DNA of 64,000 nt from Trametopsis cervina (taxonomy: Eukaryota; Basidiomycota; Agaricomycetes; Polyporales; Irpicaceae). The position numbers and the translations under genes were made by a program. Position 1 is the stretch's first letter. Every line of letters begins with the position of its first letter. Below, piece after piece: positions 45,339-56,496 of this stretch. Location of the stretch: assembly GCA_022385755.1 (NCBI GenBank), contig MU278356.1, forward strand, positions 383,522-447,521, in the 5' to 3' direction. Under the pieces are notes generated by a model that did not search any database, was not told the DNA's origin, and saw only the letters and a list, made by a program, of their open reading frames with translations.

Positions 45339-48300
45339 CTATGCGACTGCCTCTCTCCACTCGCCCTCTCCACCCGCGCGTTCCCAGAAAGTTTTCCCAG
45401 ACTCCGTAGGAGCAATGTACCCTGCGCGGATGACGAAGTCACCAAAATGCTCGCCATCTAGGCGCTCGAGCGCGTAGCGCTTGATCATAGGCTTCAAGAT
45501 TGCGAGGATCTCCGGCTCCGAAACCGCGTCTGAAGCGTGGCTGGATAAGTACGAGATTTCAAACGGATATAGAAGAATGGTTACCTCTGTAGACTTTGTT
45601 GAGTCTCTGGCCGTGGTATCCACCCCCAAGGAGCATCATGTAGGACCCTGGCGCTTTCCCAACGAAAGCCACCTCTGTATAACGTAGTCCGCAGTCAGTA
45701 AAACATTTAAACGGAAGTACAAACACAAACCTGCAAGCCACGGCCTTGCACATCCATTAGGGCAACCAGTCATACGCATGACAATGCTGTCGTTCCGTAG
45801 ACCATTCTCCTCGCAAATTTTCTCCACCTTGTCAATCAAGATGGGCAAATACTATGAAAACATGAATACTCCTGACTCAGGTGACGAAACAGTATCACTT
45901 ACACGCTCCGACTCTGCCATGGCGAGACCGCATGTCGGAAAGGCGACGCAAGCGGAAGAAGACAGCCGCAAGCCAGTGTAGTTCAGGTTGTCCAGCTTAA
46001 ACTTCGCCAGCAGCTCCTTGACGAGGGGAACGTCCGCAGCAGGGATATCGCTGATAATAAGATGTTGGTTGGTTGTAAGGCGGAAAGTTCCCTTATGTAT
46101 CTTCGCAATCTCGCGGAGGCAACTCTTGAAGTTGGCATTGGGCTCATCCTGTACTCGACCGTTTTCGATGAAAGCCGAGAAATGGTGCAGACCATCATCG
46201 CTTTGAATCCAACCGAAGTCGTCGATATTGCGATCGAATGTGAAGGGGCGTGCAGGCTGGAGTTTGTAGCCGAGGAGCTTCTCAACTTCGCCTTTGAAGA
46301 CTTCAAGGCCCATCCGGTCGATAGTATATTTCAGACGCGCGTTCTGATTATTGATGTCAATTGCTTGCCCTGTAAATGCAGACTTTGCTCAGACATACCT
46401 TACGGCTGGATGGAGGGAAAACGATCAGAGTATGAACACGGAGCAATAGATTGGCAAACTCACTCCTGACGGTTTCCATTATCCCTCTGCACCAACATGA
46501 TCTTCTCAGCGACGTCACACCCTTGTGCAACGGTACAGAACCCAAGTATGCTACCCGCACGCGGGTACGTCTTCTTATTTCCATGTGTGACACCCATACC
46601 GCCTCCAGCCGCGACATTGAAACCTGCCAGCTCTCCCTCCTCGTCTACAATGGCGATGAATCCGACATCGTTGGAGAAGACGTCGACGTCGTTCTGAGGC
46701 GGGACTACAACTGCTATCTTGAACTGTATGGATGGTAGATGAGAACTCCCGACTTTCACGCTCTGAAGCGTTATGACTGACCTTGCGAGGAAGATAAAAC
46801 TCTCCGTACAGCGGCTCGACGTCCTTGACGGCGTCGCCGGCGACCAACTTCTTGTCCAGCCAAATTTCGTGATACGCCGAGGTGCGCGGGATAAGATGCG
46901 AGCTGACAGCGTTCGCGAACTCGTACGTTTGCCGGTGAATTTTAGAACGCGTCGGTAAAGAGGTTGTAGTGACGTTCCTGTTCACGTCCCCACAAGCCGC
47001 CAGCGTGTCCAACAACGCCCGGTTGATGTCCTGAATGGCCTTCTTGAGGTGGCGCTTGATCACGCCGTGGAACTGGAAAGTCTGACGGGTGGTGATCTTT
47101 AACGTGCCGTTACCGTGCTCGTCAGCGATCTGGTCCATTACGAGCCACTGCTCAGGGGAGCAGACACCGCCGGGCATGCGCACACGAATCATGAAGGCGT
47201 ATGCCGGTTCGACTCCCTGTGCTTGCCTCTCGTCGCGGATATCGCGGTCGTCTTGCTGGTAGATACCGTGGAACTTGGTGAGCTGAGTGTCGCTGGCTGC
47301 GAGGGCACCGGTAGTGAGATCCTGTAAACCCTCGGCGATGGTACCACGGAGGTATTGCGATGCGGCCTTGATGTGCTCGTTGGTAATGGGCTCAGGCTCC
47401 GCTTCGTTCACTTCCACGGCGTCAACGCCCAATACCTTCCACACAAGCGGCTCCCAGACCTTGTACCCAGTCTCGGGGCCATCTGCATCCTGATCATCGC
47501 CTAAGCCAACCTCCGCGACACGTTCACCACCGAGTTGAGCCAGACGAGCGTCGAGGTCTTTGCCAGCCTTGTTGTAATAGTGCGCATCCTCTGGTCTGGG
47601 CCAGTAGTGGCTGTCTCCCATGGCAAAGACGGTGAACTTCAGTCTTTCGAATGGCTTCTCGCCACGAGAGGCGGCGGCATTGACGGCCTTGAAGAACGTC
47701 CTCCCGTTCTGCGGAAATTCACCCTGACCGGCAACGGACGTGACGAACGCGACATATTCCTCCTTTGCGAGGTCCTCCAGCGAAATACTGTCCATCGTGG
47801 AGACTGTGGTCGACAAGCCGCGCATCTTACCACGGGTAGCAAGTCTTCGCGCAACCTTCTCGGCCTTGCCCCCATCAGAGGCGTACAGAACAAGCAGAGG
47901 AGGCGCGTCGATGGCAGTGAGCAGTTCCTGGTAGGATTGCTGGGCACGTTTGCGTCTCGCCTCTTTCACGCTCTCACCCAAGCTACCAACAATCTCTGAC
48001 GCTAGTTCGGGCTTGGAGCGCACCAACTGCGACAGATGATTCTGTCTGTCGAGGAACTGCTGCAAGTCGTTCTTAACGGCATCCGAGTCGAGTGAGAAAG
48101 GCTCTTTGCCTTGGGCCTCCTTCGACGGGTCCCAACGGTACAGCGGCCAGTAACCAGCGTCGACTGCGAGCTTTGTCTCCTTCAGTACCTCTAGGGCAGG
48201 TGTATCCTCAGACTGGTAGGGGAGGTAGGCCAGAACAACTGACGGGCCGTCAAACTTGTCCGCCTCTACGAGGGCTTGGAGAACCTGAGCATAGGAAGAG

Positions 48301-49943
48301 TAAACAGCAACGCTGGCAACGTAGACGTCGCCGTGATTCATCGCATACAGTCCGACGTCCTGCTTCCGCCGAGAAGGGTCAGCAACGTTTCGAGACGAGT
48401 AAGGGGTAGTGTCCAGAACGAGAACATTCACGTTGAGACGCGAAGCAATGGCGTGGTGTAGCCCAGATGCACCAAGGTCATAACTCCAAGCGTCTGAGCC
48501 AACAATCCAGCGGGAGAGTGAGGGAAGGTGTGCTTGTAGAGATAGGATGCGCTCAATGGCAGGATTGGAAGCGTCCTCAGACTGCAAAGCCTTGATAATT
48601 GCTTCACCAAGTCGGCCGCTCTTCGCGGGATCGTTCCTGGCGAGCAGCCACTGGCTGAGAAGCTGGTGGAGCTCGGGTGAGATGAAGCTTTGCAAAAGAT
48701 CCTTCACTGCGTCGGTGAGGTCGTTCCGTTGTTCCAGCTCTCCACGTATGCGCCCGAGTGCGAACTCCGGCGTGGTCGCTAGTTGACCTTGTGAGGGGAC
48801 AAGATCCGGCGAGTTCGATATCTCAAGTCGCTCGCCGAAGAGCTGAGAGAGTATCTTCAGGTACGAGGACTCGTGTTTAGGCATGTGAGGGACTTCTGCA
48901 GCTGCCTTCGTCGGTGCCGGTGACAGGCCACCGAAGCGAAGGCGAGTAGCGGGCGGCTCGGACTGCGCACGCTCGAGCAGCTTCGTAACATCGGCGGGTT
49001 GCAGAGAGGTGCCATCATCGAGGATGGCGCTGTGGATAACGGGGAATTGCTTGCGTTCGCTTTGTTGTACAGCGCCGACAACGTCCAGGTACAGGGGCGT
49101 CCACTTTGTTGACCACTTTGCCACCTGCTCGACGACTATGATTCGTGAAACGGAGGAAGGGATGTACCTCAGCAGCTCATGGGAAGGAAGGGGGTTGAGT
49201 AGCGAGAGCTCGATGAACGCGATGCCTTCTACGACAAAGTCGATGCTCAGTCGGCCAAGTGTGAAGATGACGGTATGGGGGGAAGGCGATCCTCTCTCGG
49301 TGAGGGCCTGTAGAGGACGCTTGACGAGCTGCGCCGTAGAGATCGCCGCTGCGATGTATGACTGGTACAAAGCAGGCGTGTACTGTTCAGACGGGAGAAT
49401 GTGGCCGTTCACAATAGCATGGCTCTCTGCCAGGAGAAATGGGAGTACGCCACCTTCCTCAACCTCCTCGACCTCTTCCTCGACCATCGCAAAAGCATGG
49501 AGCACCGGCTTGCGTTCCAGTCTCGCTAACCTCGAAGCAAGCAGAGCATTATCGTGGGCCTCTTGCGCTGTGCGGGAGTAGAGAACAAATGGTATAGATG
49601 ACCGGAGAACAAGTACATCTGACAGGTCGTCTTCGACAGCTATGTGGAGGACGAGAGGTGTGTTGGCGAGTTCGGTGAGGTGCACGACTAGTCTATTGAG
49701 GAGCTGCGGGTGAGAGGTAGCAGTGTAAGAGATGAGGCTTTCAGAGGAGTGCCGAAGAAGAGTCGGGCCCGGATCTGCACCGAATGGAAGACTGTAAAAT
49801 GGCTTCGAGTTTGTATCGGATAGTTGCCGGATTGCGCCTGCGAAACTCGACTGAGCAGGGAGTGTTGGTGCTGAATCGACGACGACGTCTGAGGATATGT
49901 ACGCGACCCTGGCGACCGCAGAGGGAGAGGGAATGACTGGCAT
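45339..49943 (-). CDS. MET5: Sulfite reductase [NADPH] beta subunit (siroheme hemoprotein)
   Basis: Reduces sulfite to sulfide with siroheme and a 4Fe-4S cluster in cysteine/methionine synthesis. ATG 49943 ([20 protein letters not shown]) is chosen because protein-like sequence begins there. Order: a PFOR-like region ([37 protein letters not shown]), a flavodoxin domain ([39 protein letters not shown]), then sulfite reductase repeats ([54 protein letters not shown]). The cluster/siroheme cysteines are [17 protein letters not shown] and [10 protein letters not shown]. It ends [10 protein letters not shown] at 45339. The length of about 1,440 aa matches the long yeast Met5 type. The first 3.2 kb is one exon, with introns only near the 3' end. 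The frame also stays open upstream to 50318, discussed as a finding. Confidence 0.96.
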
Positions 49944-51774
49944 GTCTGAGACTACAAGAAAAAGCGAATGAGCATATGCCTGACAATTGCAGTGGCTGAT
50001 ATAATCAGAGCAAGGCGATACGTCCGTCAGGCGGCACCCACTTGCACCCATATTTATTTCATATATCACCGCCGGACAGATGCTGTCTATCACCGAATTA
50101 GAGAACTCACATATTGACTCTCCTGATATGGCCCCGCGATGAAGTGAGAATGTGCGGTCAGTGGTCAGCGACGGAAAGAGGGGGGTACATGGGGCTTTTG
50201 CAGCAGGGGCCGGAGGGTATATACAAAACGACCGTAATTCGGAATTCGGAGGATATGGGAATGCTTGCTGAGAGATGCATTCGTGCGTGAATTCTGCAAA
50301 ATGACTAGCAAAAGTCAAGAATCAGCGCAATCAGTGCGCCATTTGTTTGGTCGCTCTCTCGGGCTTTGTTTGGCTCAGCGCTAGAATTATTACCCCAGCC
50401 ACAGTTGTACATTCACTCATTACAGTACTGCACTGGTTTATTACTAGACATCCCTCTCCGCCGCCAGCTTTATGATCCAGCGGCTCGTGTCGTCTCGGGA
50501 CATCAGCTGCTCAAGCGACAGAGCGATGGCGCCCCTGATAACCCCGAGGCATGACTGACATGCGCGTCAGTGTCTGGGACAAACGTTGCGACAAGTTTCT
50601 CACCCCCGCGCCGCAATGGCATGCAAAGGGCTGACTCATTTCCCACTCTGTGCTGGGGTAGAAGAATGTGACTGCACAGCAATCAATCCTCTTGTCAGCA
50701 AACGCCTGCTTCAGGCCGGAATGAAGAAAGCTTGCGCACTCTCGTCGCCTTCTGCGATCGTTCTCGTAGCGCGCACATGCCATTCGGACGGATTATCAGA
50801 GGACATGTCCCAGACGGTGTTTGGATCACAAGAGTGGTTGGCTATAAGATGCTGAGCTACACACAGAGGATTCGGAAATGGTGGGACGCACTGTATATGA
50901 GGTCAGAGTCGAGTTGCAAATTGTCGTGATCTGCAGGACCACACTGTAGTGTCGCGTAATTGCGAGCCACGGACGGAATTCCTGTGATAGGAGCAAGCAT
51001 GTCGCCAGTCTCGAACCGCTGCGTACGATCTGCTTCAGATCAGCCTACAGTCGAGTGTGATGACACGAACCTCCTTTGTTTTCAGCGATGTTGCGTAGTC
51101 TCCAAAACCCTTCGCTACGATGAACGAATAAGGGCGGCTCAAGGGCTGGTACGACATAGAAAGGGTTAGCTGTAGTATTTGAACTGTTCAAGTGGCATGT
51201 CGTTGTCGACGTTATAGCATGCAGTGTTGTCCGCATGGAAGCAATTGCGGCTGCTTGGACTTGGCAAAGGCCGATTAATCCGGCTGGTAGTCTAACCTCA
51301 GAAACTCGTGCCTGGTGGCTGTAGGGGCACCTTACAGGCCAAATTTACAACACCTATACCGTGGACAAATAGTGGTAGTAATAGAGATTACTCCAGCACC
51401 TGCCAGCGAGAGTCAGTAGAGACGGAATCACGTAAGGACTGGCCTGTGTTTCCGCTTTGATCACGACAGCTGAGAATGATAGTGAAGCGCGAGTCGATAT
51501 GGGAAGTACGTTGCAAGTGCATATATACAGTACTCTGTCATTGCTAGTGTGAATGTTGGCGAGACAACACAAAGCAGTTGACTCAAGACGCCTTCTCAAA
51601 CCGGAATGTAGCTCGGACGTAGCCGAGATACACCAAGCTGGGTTTGAACCTTATTCAATAACGATCCACGAAACACACCGGGCGTCTTCAGACGCCTTCC
51701 ACCGCCAACATCAAGACACCCGCTTTCGCCGCCGTCCTCGTCGTCCTCACTCTTTTCGACACCCTCGATCAGCA
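49944..51774. other. Divergent intergenic MET5 / RPL30
   Basis: 1.8 kb between divergent starts. Just before the MET5 ATG the minus strand reads a polypyrimidine tract and TAG/CAG acceptors, suggesting a leader intron. Open frames at 50511-50783 (minus) and 50586-50855 (plus) overlap each other and lack protein-like character. I recognise nothing else. Confidence 0.4.
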
Positions 51775-52321
51775 ATGGCCCCCACCAAAAAGTCCAAGGC
51801 TACCAAGTCCACCGAGTCCATTGCGTCTCGTCTTGCACTCGTCGTCAAGTCGGGCAAGTACGAGCTGGGGTACAAATCTGCTCTCAAGCAGATGCGTAAC
51901 GGCAAAGGTCAGTATCGTTTCACAGCAGACTCTACTCCCCGGGGGCTGGAGCGTGAGGCTGAGAAGGTCCCTTGAGCTGACGAGCATTACCTCCCTTTTC
52001 CCTCTTTTCTTTGTCAATCCACCCTGAACGGGATGTTTTGTCGTGCGTGTAGCGAAACTCGTCTTGATTGCCGGCAACTGCCCCCCTCTCCGCAAGTCTG
52101 AGCTGGAGTACTACGCCATGCTCTCGAAGACTTCGGTACACCACTTTGCTGGTACCAACGTTGCCCTCGGTACCGCCGCTGGAAAGCTATTCCGCGTCGG
52201 GTGAGTTATTTTGTCGTGCCTGCTGGTGGAGAATATCGCTCATACGCCTTGCAGTGTCATGACCGTTCTTGACCAGGGTGACAGTGATCTCCTGACGGTA
52301 GCTGAGGGTGCTGCCCAGTAA
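51775..52321 (+). CDS. RPL30: 60S ribosomal protein eL30
   Basis: Large-subunit ribosomal protein of the L7Ae/L30e fold. Three exons: 51775-51906 ([20 protein letters not shown] through [11 protein letters not shown]), about 52052-52200 ([50 protein letters not shown]) and 52257-52321 ([21 protein letters not shown]), stop TAA. The product is about 113-114 aa, the usual length. Intron 1 is 145 bases, longer than most here; I looked for C/D box snoRNA motifs in it and found none. Yeast L30 binds its own pre-mRNA; no such structure is evident here. Confidence 0.96.
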
Positions 52322-52510
52322 AATATGGCTTTCATATGTTCGCTGTAGGGTATCTAATGGTGCGACAACTTTGTATGAACAATGATCACAGATCGCGACT
52401 GTTGCTGCCACAATTATATCATGAGTAACGATATCAGAATTAATATGCATGCTGAAAACTCTTTTCGTATTGCATAGCCGCACAGAATACATGGTATATG
52501 CTTGCTACGT

Positions 52511-54248
52511 TCACAGCAACGCCGGAGACATTTCTATGATCGCTTTCGGCCCCTTCTCAGTATAGTCACTTTTAGAGACGAAATTCTTCCCGCTTGAGTC
52601 GTTTATGAATGTGATCTGCGGAAAGTTAAGTATGATCCAAGTCAGCTACGTTGTTAGCTCACCTTCGCAATGACGCTCGCCCCCAAAAATGAAGCCAGAC
52701 CGTCGCCCTTCTCTCTATATTCCGCAAAGTAATCGGGCACCTTCAGGACTCTGACACCCTTGGGCTGCACCTCGTTTTGCTGGTCAGCCGTGCCCAGGAT
52801 GAATGGGGCGAGTCGAGTTTGTAAAGCGGGCCCAAGACCTAGGAAGTGAGAGAAGCTTGGTCAATACAGCATTCTACGATAAATCACCCCATTTACCTTT
52901 GATACAATTAGTGAGTTCGCCAGTAACAAATAAACCTTGATAGATGTACTGCCTCGCATCCACTTCTGTGAGGCCGACGGCATGGCCCACTGCGTTGTGC
53001 AAAGGCATAACACTCTCCAGGCCCCTTGTTTTTGCAGGCAATCCCGGTATCGTCTGCAGTAGGCTGGGGTCGAACAGTGGTTCGCAAAATCTATGCCTCT
53101 CTTTCCCAATTGTCAGGCTCTTGCCCTTGAACTCCAATGTAACCAAGTCCAAAGCTTCAATTTCCTTCGCCCGAGCTTGCTCTGCGGCAGTAGCCTTTTG
53201 ATTAGCTCGTTTCTTCATACCACTCTCGATCACAGCCTTTTCTTTGCCTGCCACGACGACTGCGGCAATGTCCGTCACACCTTCTTCCTCGATATCAGCA
53301 GCTTCTCCCTCAGCGAGGACCTTGACCAGTCCTTCCCTCCAGATCTGGCGGGCAACCTGCACCAGCGCTGATTGAAGGGCTTGGGAGTCGAGCGGATCAT
53401 CTGTAGGCGACAGGGATGAGAGTAGTCCTTGATTGGAAAGGAGCAGATGTGCGAGATAATATTCGCAGTCCGCTATGCCGTAGTCGACGGTAACATGGGC
53501 ACCACGGACTAAGACGTTGTCATGTATAGGATAGATGTCGGTGTGATTCTGACCTATGTCGACCACCACTCCGCTAAGGTCGTTCCCGATGATAGCAGAG
53601 TAGAATTGGGCCATGGGACGCTCCAGTACGGAGAATCCGGCGACGTTGAAGCGTTCGAAGAACATTTGGCATATACGCTCGTAAGTACTCCGCGAAAGGC
53701 CAGGGGTGAAGGAGAGTAGCACGGGAGACTCCATCTGGACACGTCTCAGACGGAGTTGGCTGAAGAGGACATGCTTCCTGTACGAAGGTAGAAACACAGT
53801 AAAATTCATAACTCAGCAGTGCCGAGTCACACTCATTGACGCACCATAGAGCCTCCGCTTGCGTGTAATCACTGACGTCTCCATCAGCAAATGGCCAGTA
53901 CACGCTAAGATCCTGACCAGCTGCCAATGCTTCATCCAACTGCGCGCCGACAAGGTAGTCGGTCACCTTCGCGTCCAGCTCCGGGAGCTTCGAACTAGAG
54001 GCTATTGTTTCCCCTTTGGCATCAACATTCGACTGGCCTTCCACATAGGGAGCCTTACGTAGCCCGACGCGTGCAGATAATTCCTATTCTCCAGATTAGC
54101 CACCGACAAGGAATGACACTTCCCTGGATGTGGCACTCACCACGTCCGGTGTCTTCAAAAGATCATGCAGCCCATGCCCTGCGCGTATAAGCGTCCTGCT
54201 GGTGTCGATGATAACGACGAGGGAGTCGCGAAAAGAGTTGCTACTCAT
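52511..54248 (-). CDS. Actin-related protein, ARP9-like
   Basis: Nuclear actin-related protein, probably a subunit of SWI/SNF or RSC chromatin remodellers. ATG 54248 starts MSSNSFRDSLVVIIDTSRTL, the actin-fold phosphate-1 region, in degenerate form. Actin-fold sequence continues with SPVLLSFTPGLSRSTYERIC, QMFFERFNVAGFSVLERPMA, VVVDIGQNHTDIYPIHDNV and GAHVTVDYGIADCEYYLAHL. A charged insertion (KKRANQKATAAEQARAKEIE) precedes KERHRFCEPLFDPSLLQ and QYIYQGLFVTGELTNCIKG. The C terminus KAIIEMSPALL ends at 52511. The ATP-binding loops lack the canonical actin DSGDG pattern, as is known for Arp9. Arp9 is the best fit by overall pattern, but Arp7-type or another lineage-specific Arp is possible. It is divergent to SEN2 with 136 bases between the starts. 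Confidence 0.8.
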
Positions 54249-54384
54249 TTTATGGTGACCGCGGCTGAACACGCCCTCTAACGCCCGGGAGCACCAAGTG
54301 ATCGAGAGGAGACTCGGAGTCCATCTCTCTTTATCTTTCCTCATACCGAGCCGACTTATTTTCGCGTTCTTCAACTGCCTCAGT
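54249..54384. promoter_or_regulatory. 136-bp bidirectional promoter (ARP9-like / SEN2)
   Basis: The ATG codons of two divergent genes lie at 54248 (minus) and 54385 (plus). Any promoter elements and both leaders must fit in this interval or overlap the opposite gene. No TATA box is visible. Confidence 0.6.
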
Positions 54385-55805
54385 ATGTCTCTAATAGGGC
54401 CGCCGCAGAGAGGGACACAAGGCAAAGGAGGCCCCAGACGTCAAGAGAATAACAAAATATATGCCTATCCAATACCTCTCTTATTCAGGCCTCCGACAGA
54501 GCACAGACACTGGTCACCACACCGCGTCTTGGGACTGTTCGGAATCTCCGGCATCTCAATTGAAAATCCCCATTGTGAGGGTGTATTCGATCTCGCAACG
54601 AAGTCTATATGGGTCACAAATCAGAAGGACGCAATGATCCTCTGGAGGAGAGGGTTTTTCGGCAAAGGTGACTTGTCTAGGAGTGAACCTTCCTGGTATA
54701 CGAGACAGATCAACGCGCACAAAGCTGCTGGGAAATGTGAGCATTTCCGATATTCGTGGATATGTTGACCGTTGACCTTATGCAAGCACTCACCTCTGAA
54801 GAAATTCGGGAAAAACGGCGAGCGGAGCGGAAACAGTTCAAACTCGACCGCGCAAGAGCAATGGCGGAGGCAGCCGCAGAAGCAGAAGCCGCCTTTGCTG
54901 AGGGTCGACAGGCTTCGGTTGTGGCTATCCCCTCCGGTGCTACATGGAAAGCTCAGCATACCTCGGTGACTGATACGTCCGAGCCTGTATTGCAAGCGGC
55001 TACAGACGTGACAGAGGAGGATGCTGAAGAAGTAGAATCACTGGATGACGTTGAACATCTTCAGCTTACATTGCAAGAGACCTTTTTCTTGCTATGGAAC
55101 TTTGACTGTCTCACAGTCCTAAATCCCTTATCTGTGGGTCTCCTAATCACCCTCAATCTTGGAGTCTGACCGTGAGGGTGCCCTTAGCACGAACCGTTCA
55201 GTTTCAAAGAAACATGGACTACGTTCCAACAAGCCCACTGGCCTCCAGGACCTCAAGCGGCGCTCTCTGCTATATTTTCCGACCGCTTCGACAATCCGTT
55301 TCTCGTCAATTATGTCGCATATCATTACTATCGTTCTCTTGGCTGGGTCGTCAAAGGCGGAATCAAATTCTGCGTTGACCTGTTGCTCTACAAGCGCGGT
55401 CCAGTGTTCCAGCATGCGGAGTAGGTCCTCAAATAACGTAGTTTTGTGAGGTATACTCATGAAAATGATCATAGGTTCGCTATCGTCGTTGTACCAGAAT
55501 ATGAGGACCCTGAAGATAAGAAAACCTCGCCATTCATGTTGAACAACTCGGAGCCGTTCACCTGGTCGTGGCTCAGCACGATAAATCGTGTTAACGCGCA
55601 GGTCCAAAAGGTATGTAGTCACGAACGCTTCCACGGGTGGTATTTACAAACGATTTATGGCCAGACCTTGATTTTGACCTACGTTACCATCCCTGCACGC
55701 TCGAGAATTAATCCTGCATTAACTTCATCCCCCGCTTGCCTAGCGCACTATTCTGTGCGGGACGTCGTGCTACGGCGATTTATACCAGCGCGGATGCGCG
55801 ACTAG
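54385..55805 (+). CDS. SEN2: tRNA-splicing endonuclease catalytic subunit Sen2
   Basis: Cleaves the 5' splice site of intron-containing pre-tRNAs within the Sen complex. ATG 54385 gives [20 protein letters not shown], then the N-terminal fold [20 protein letters not shown] and [18 protein letters not shown]. After an intron the charged helix reads [20 protein letters not shown]. The endonuclease domain is [20 protein letters not shown] then [21 protein letters not shown]. The catalytic Tyr (of YKRGP) and His (of QHAEF) are eight residues apart, as in yeast Sen2, and the Lys is in VNAQVQK just before the last intron (55613). The final exon reads [19 protein letters not shown] and ends at 55805. 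All three catalytic residues are present. Confidence 0.94.
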
Positions 55806-56496
55806 GTACAGGGCGATGGGCTGCACTGTATGATTATCACATTACCAGCCATCGTGCTGAATGATATACAAGGAGGAAATACTTACTCGATAGCGTCTCA
55901 ATACTGTAAGATGTTGCCCATGGATCTTCGGTCGAGTATACGCCTGCCGGCACCGAGCTATCGGATAAATCGCAACTGAGACATGAATTCGGCTGCTTGG
56001 CGACCAGTAGTTGTGGATGGATCGCTATGACCTATACAATAGTCTTCCTTTCCCGCACGCAAAGGAACGCACTAAACGCGGCGGCAAATATCTCAGTGAA
56101 CAAGCAAACTCCTTGAAGTCAGATCTTGCAGAGCGACTCCACCCATTCGTATTGCGATAAAGAAAATAAGGTTACATGAATGCACAAGCGTCCCTAGACT
56201 ACACCGTTTTATTGCTCTGCACCACTCTGTTCCGACGGACCTCTGCACACCCGAGCACTACGTGGGCGTGGGTGCCAGGAACTGAGTCCAGTATACGGGG
56301 CCCAAAGAACTCGGCACGCTCAGGACCCAGGAGTGAGAGTAGGGCGACCCAATGAAGAGGACAGAAATGAATGAACGCGATGAGGTGGGATTGAACACTT
56401 CCGCAAATACCCATCAACTTCGCCAGACGCTGATAGGCACACCACGGGCACGCAAGTAGCTCAACATAGTGCGCATCGTGGGCCCCATAGTTTCGA
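55806..56496. other. Convergent intergenic SEN2 / THP3-like
   Basis: 690 bases. A minus-strand frame at 56199-56417 (HWVALLSLLGPERAEFF and onward) has some protein-like composition but no start, splice or family support. Nothing else seen. Confidence 0.35.

Noticed and set aside
49009..49581. Long open frame (190 codons, plus) opposite MET5
   Set aside because: It lies wholly antisense to a conserved enzyme exon; composition follows from the codon bias of the minus strand.
50511..50783. Minus-strand 90-codon frame in the MET5/RPL30 intergenic region
   Set aside because: Overlaps another frame on the opposite strand; no protein-like pattern or codon bias.
51610..51660. Possible tRNA 3' half (GGGTTTGAACC word)
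   Set aside because: The flanks do not form a T stem or acceptor stem and no A/B box spacing fits.
51907..52051. Intronic snoRNA in the 145-base RPL30 intron
   Set aside because: No box C (RTGATGA) is present; CTGA words alone are not enough, and no H/ACA pattern was seen.
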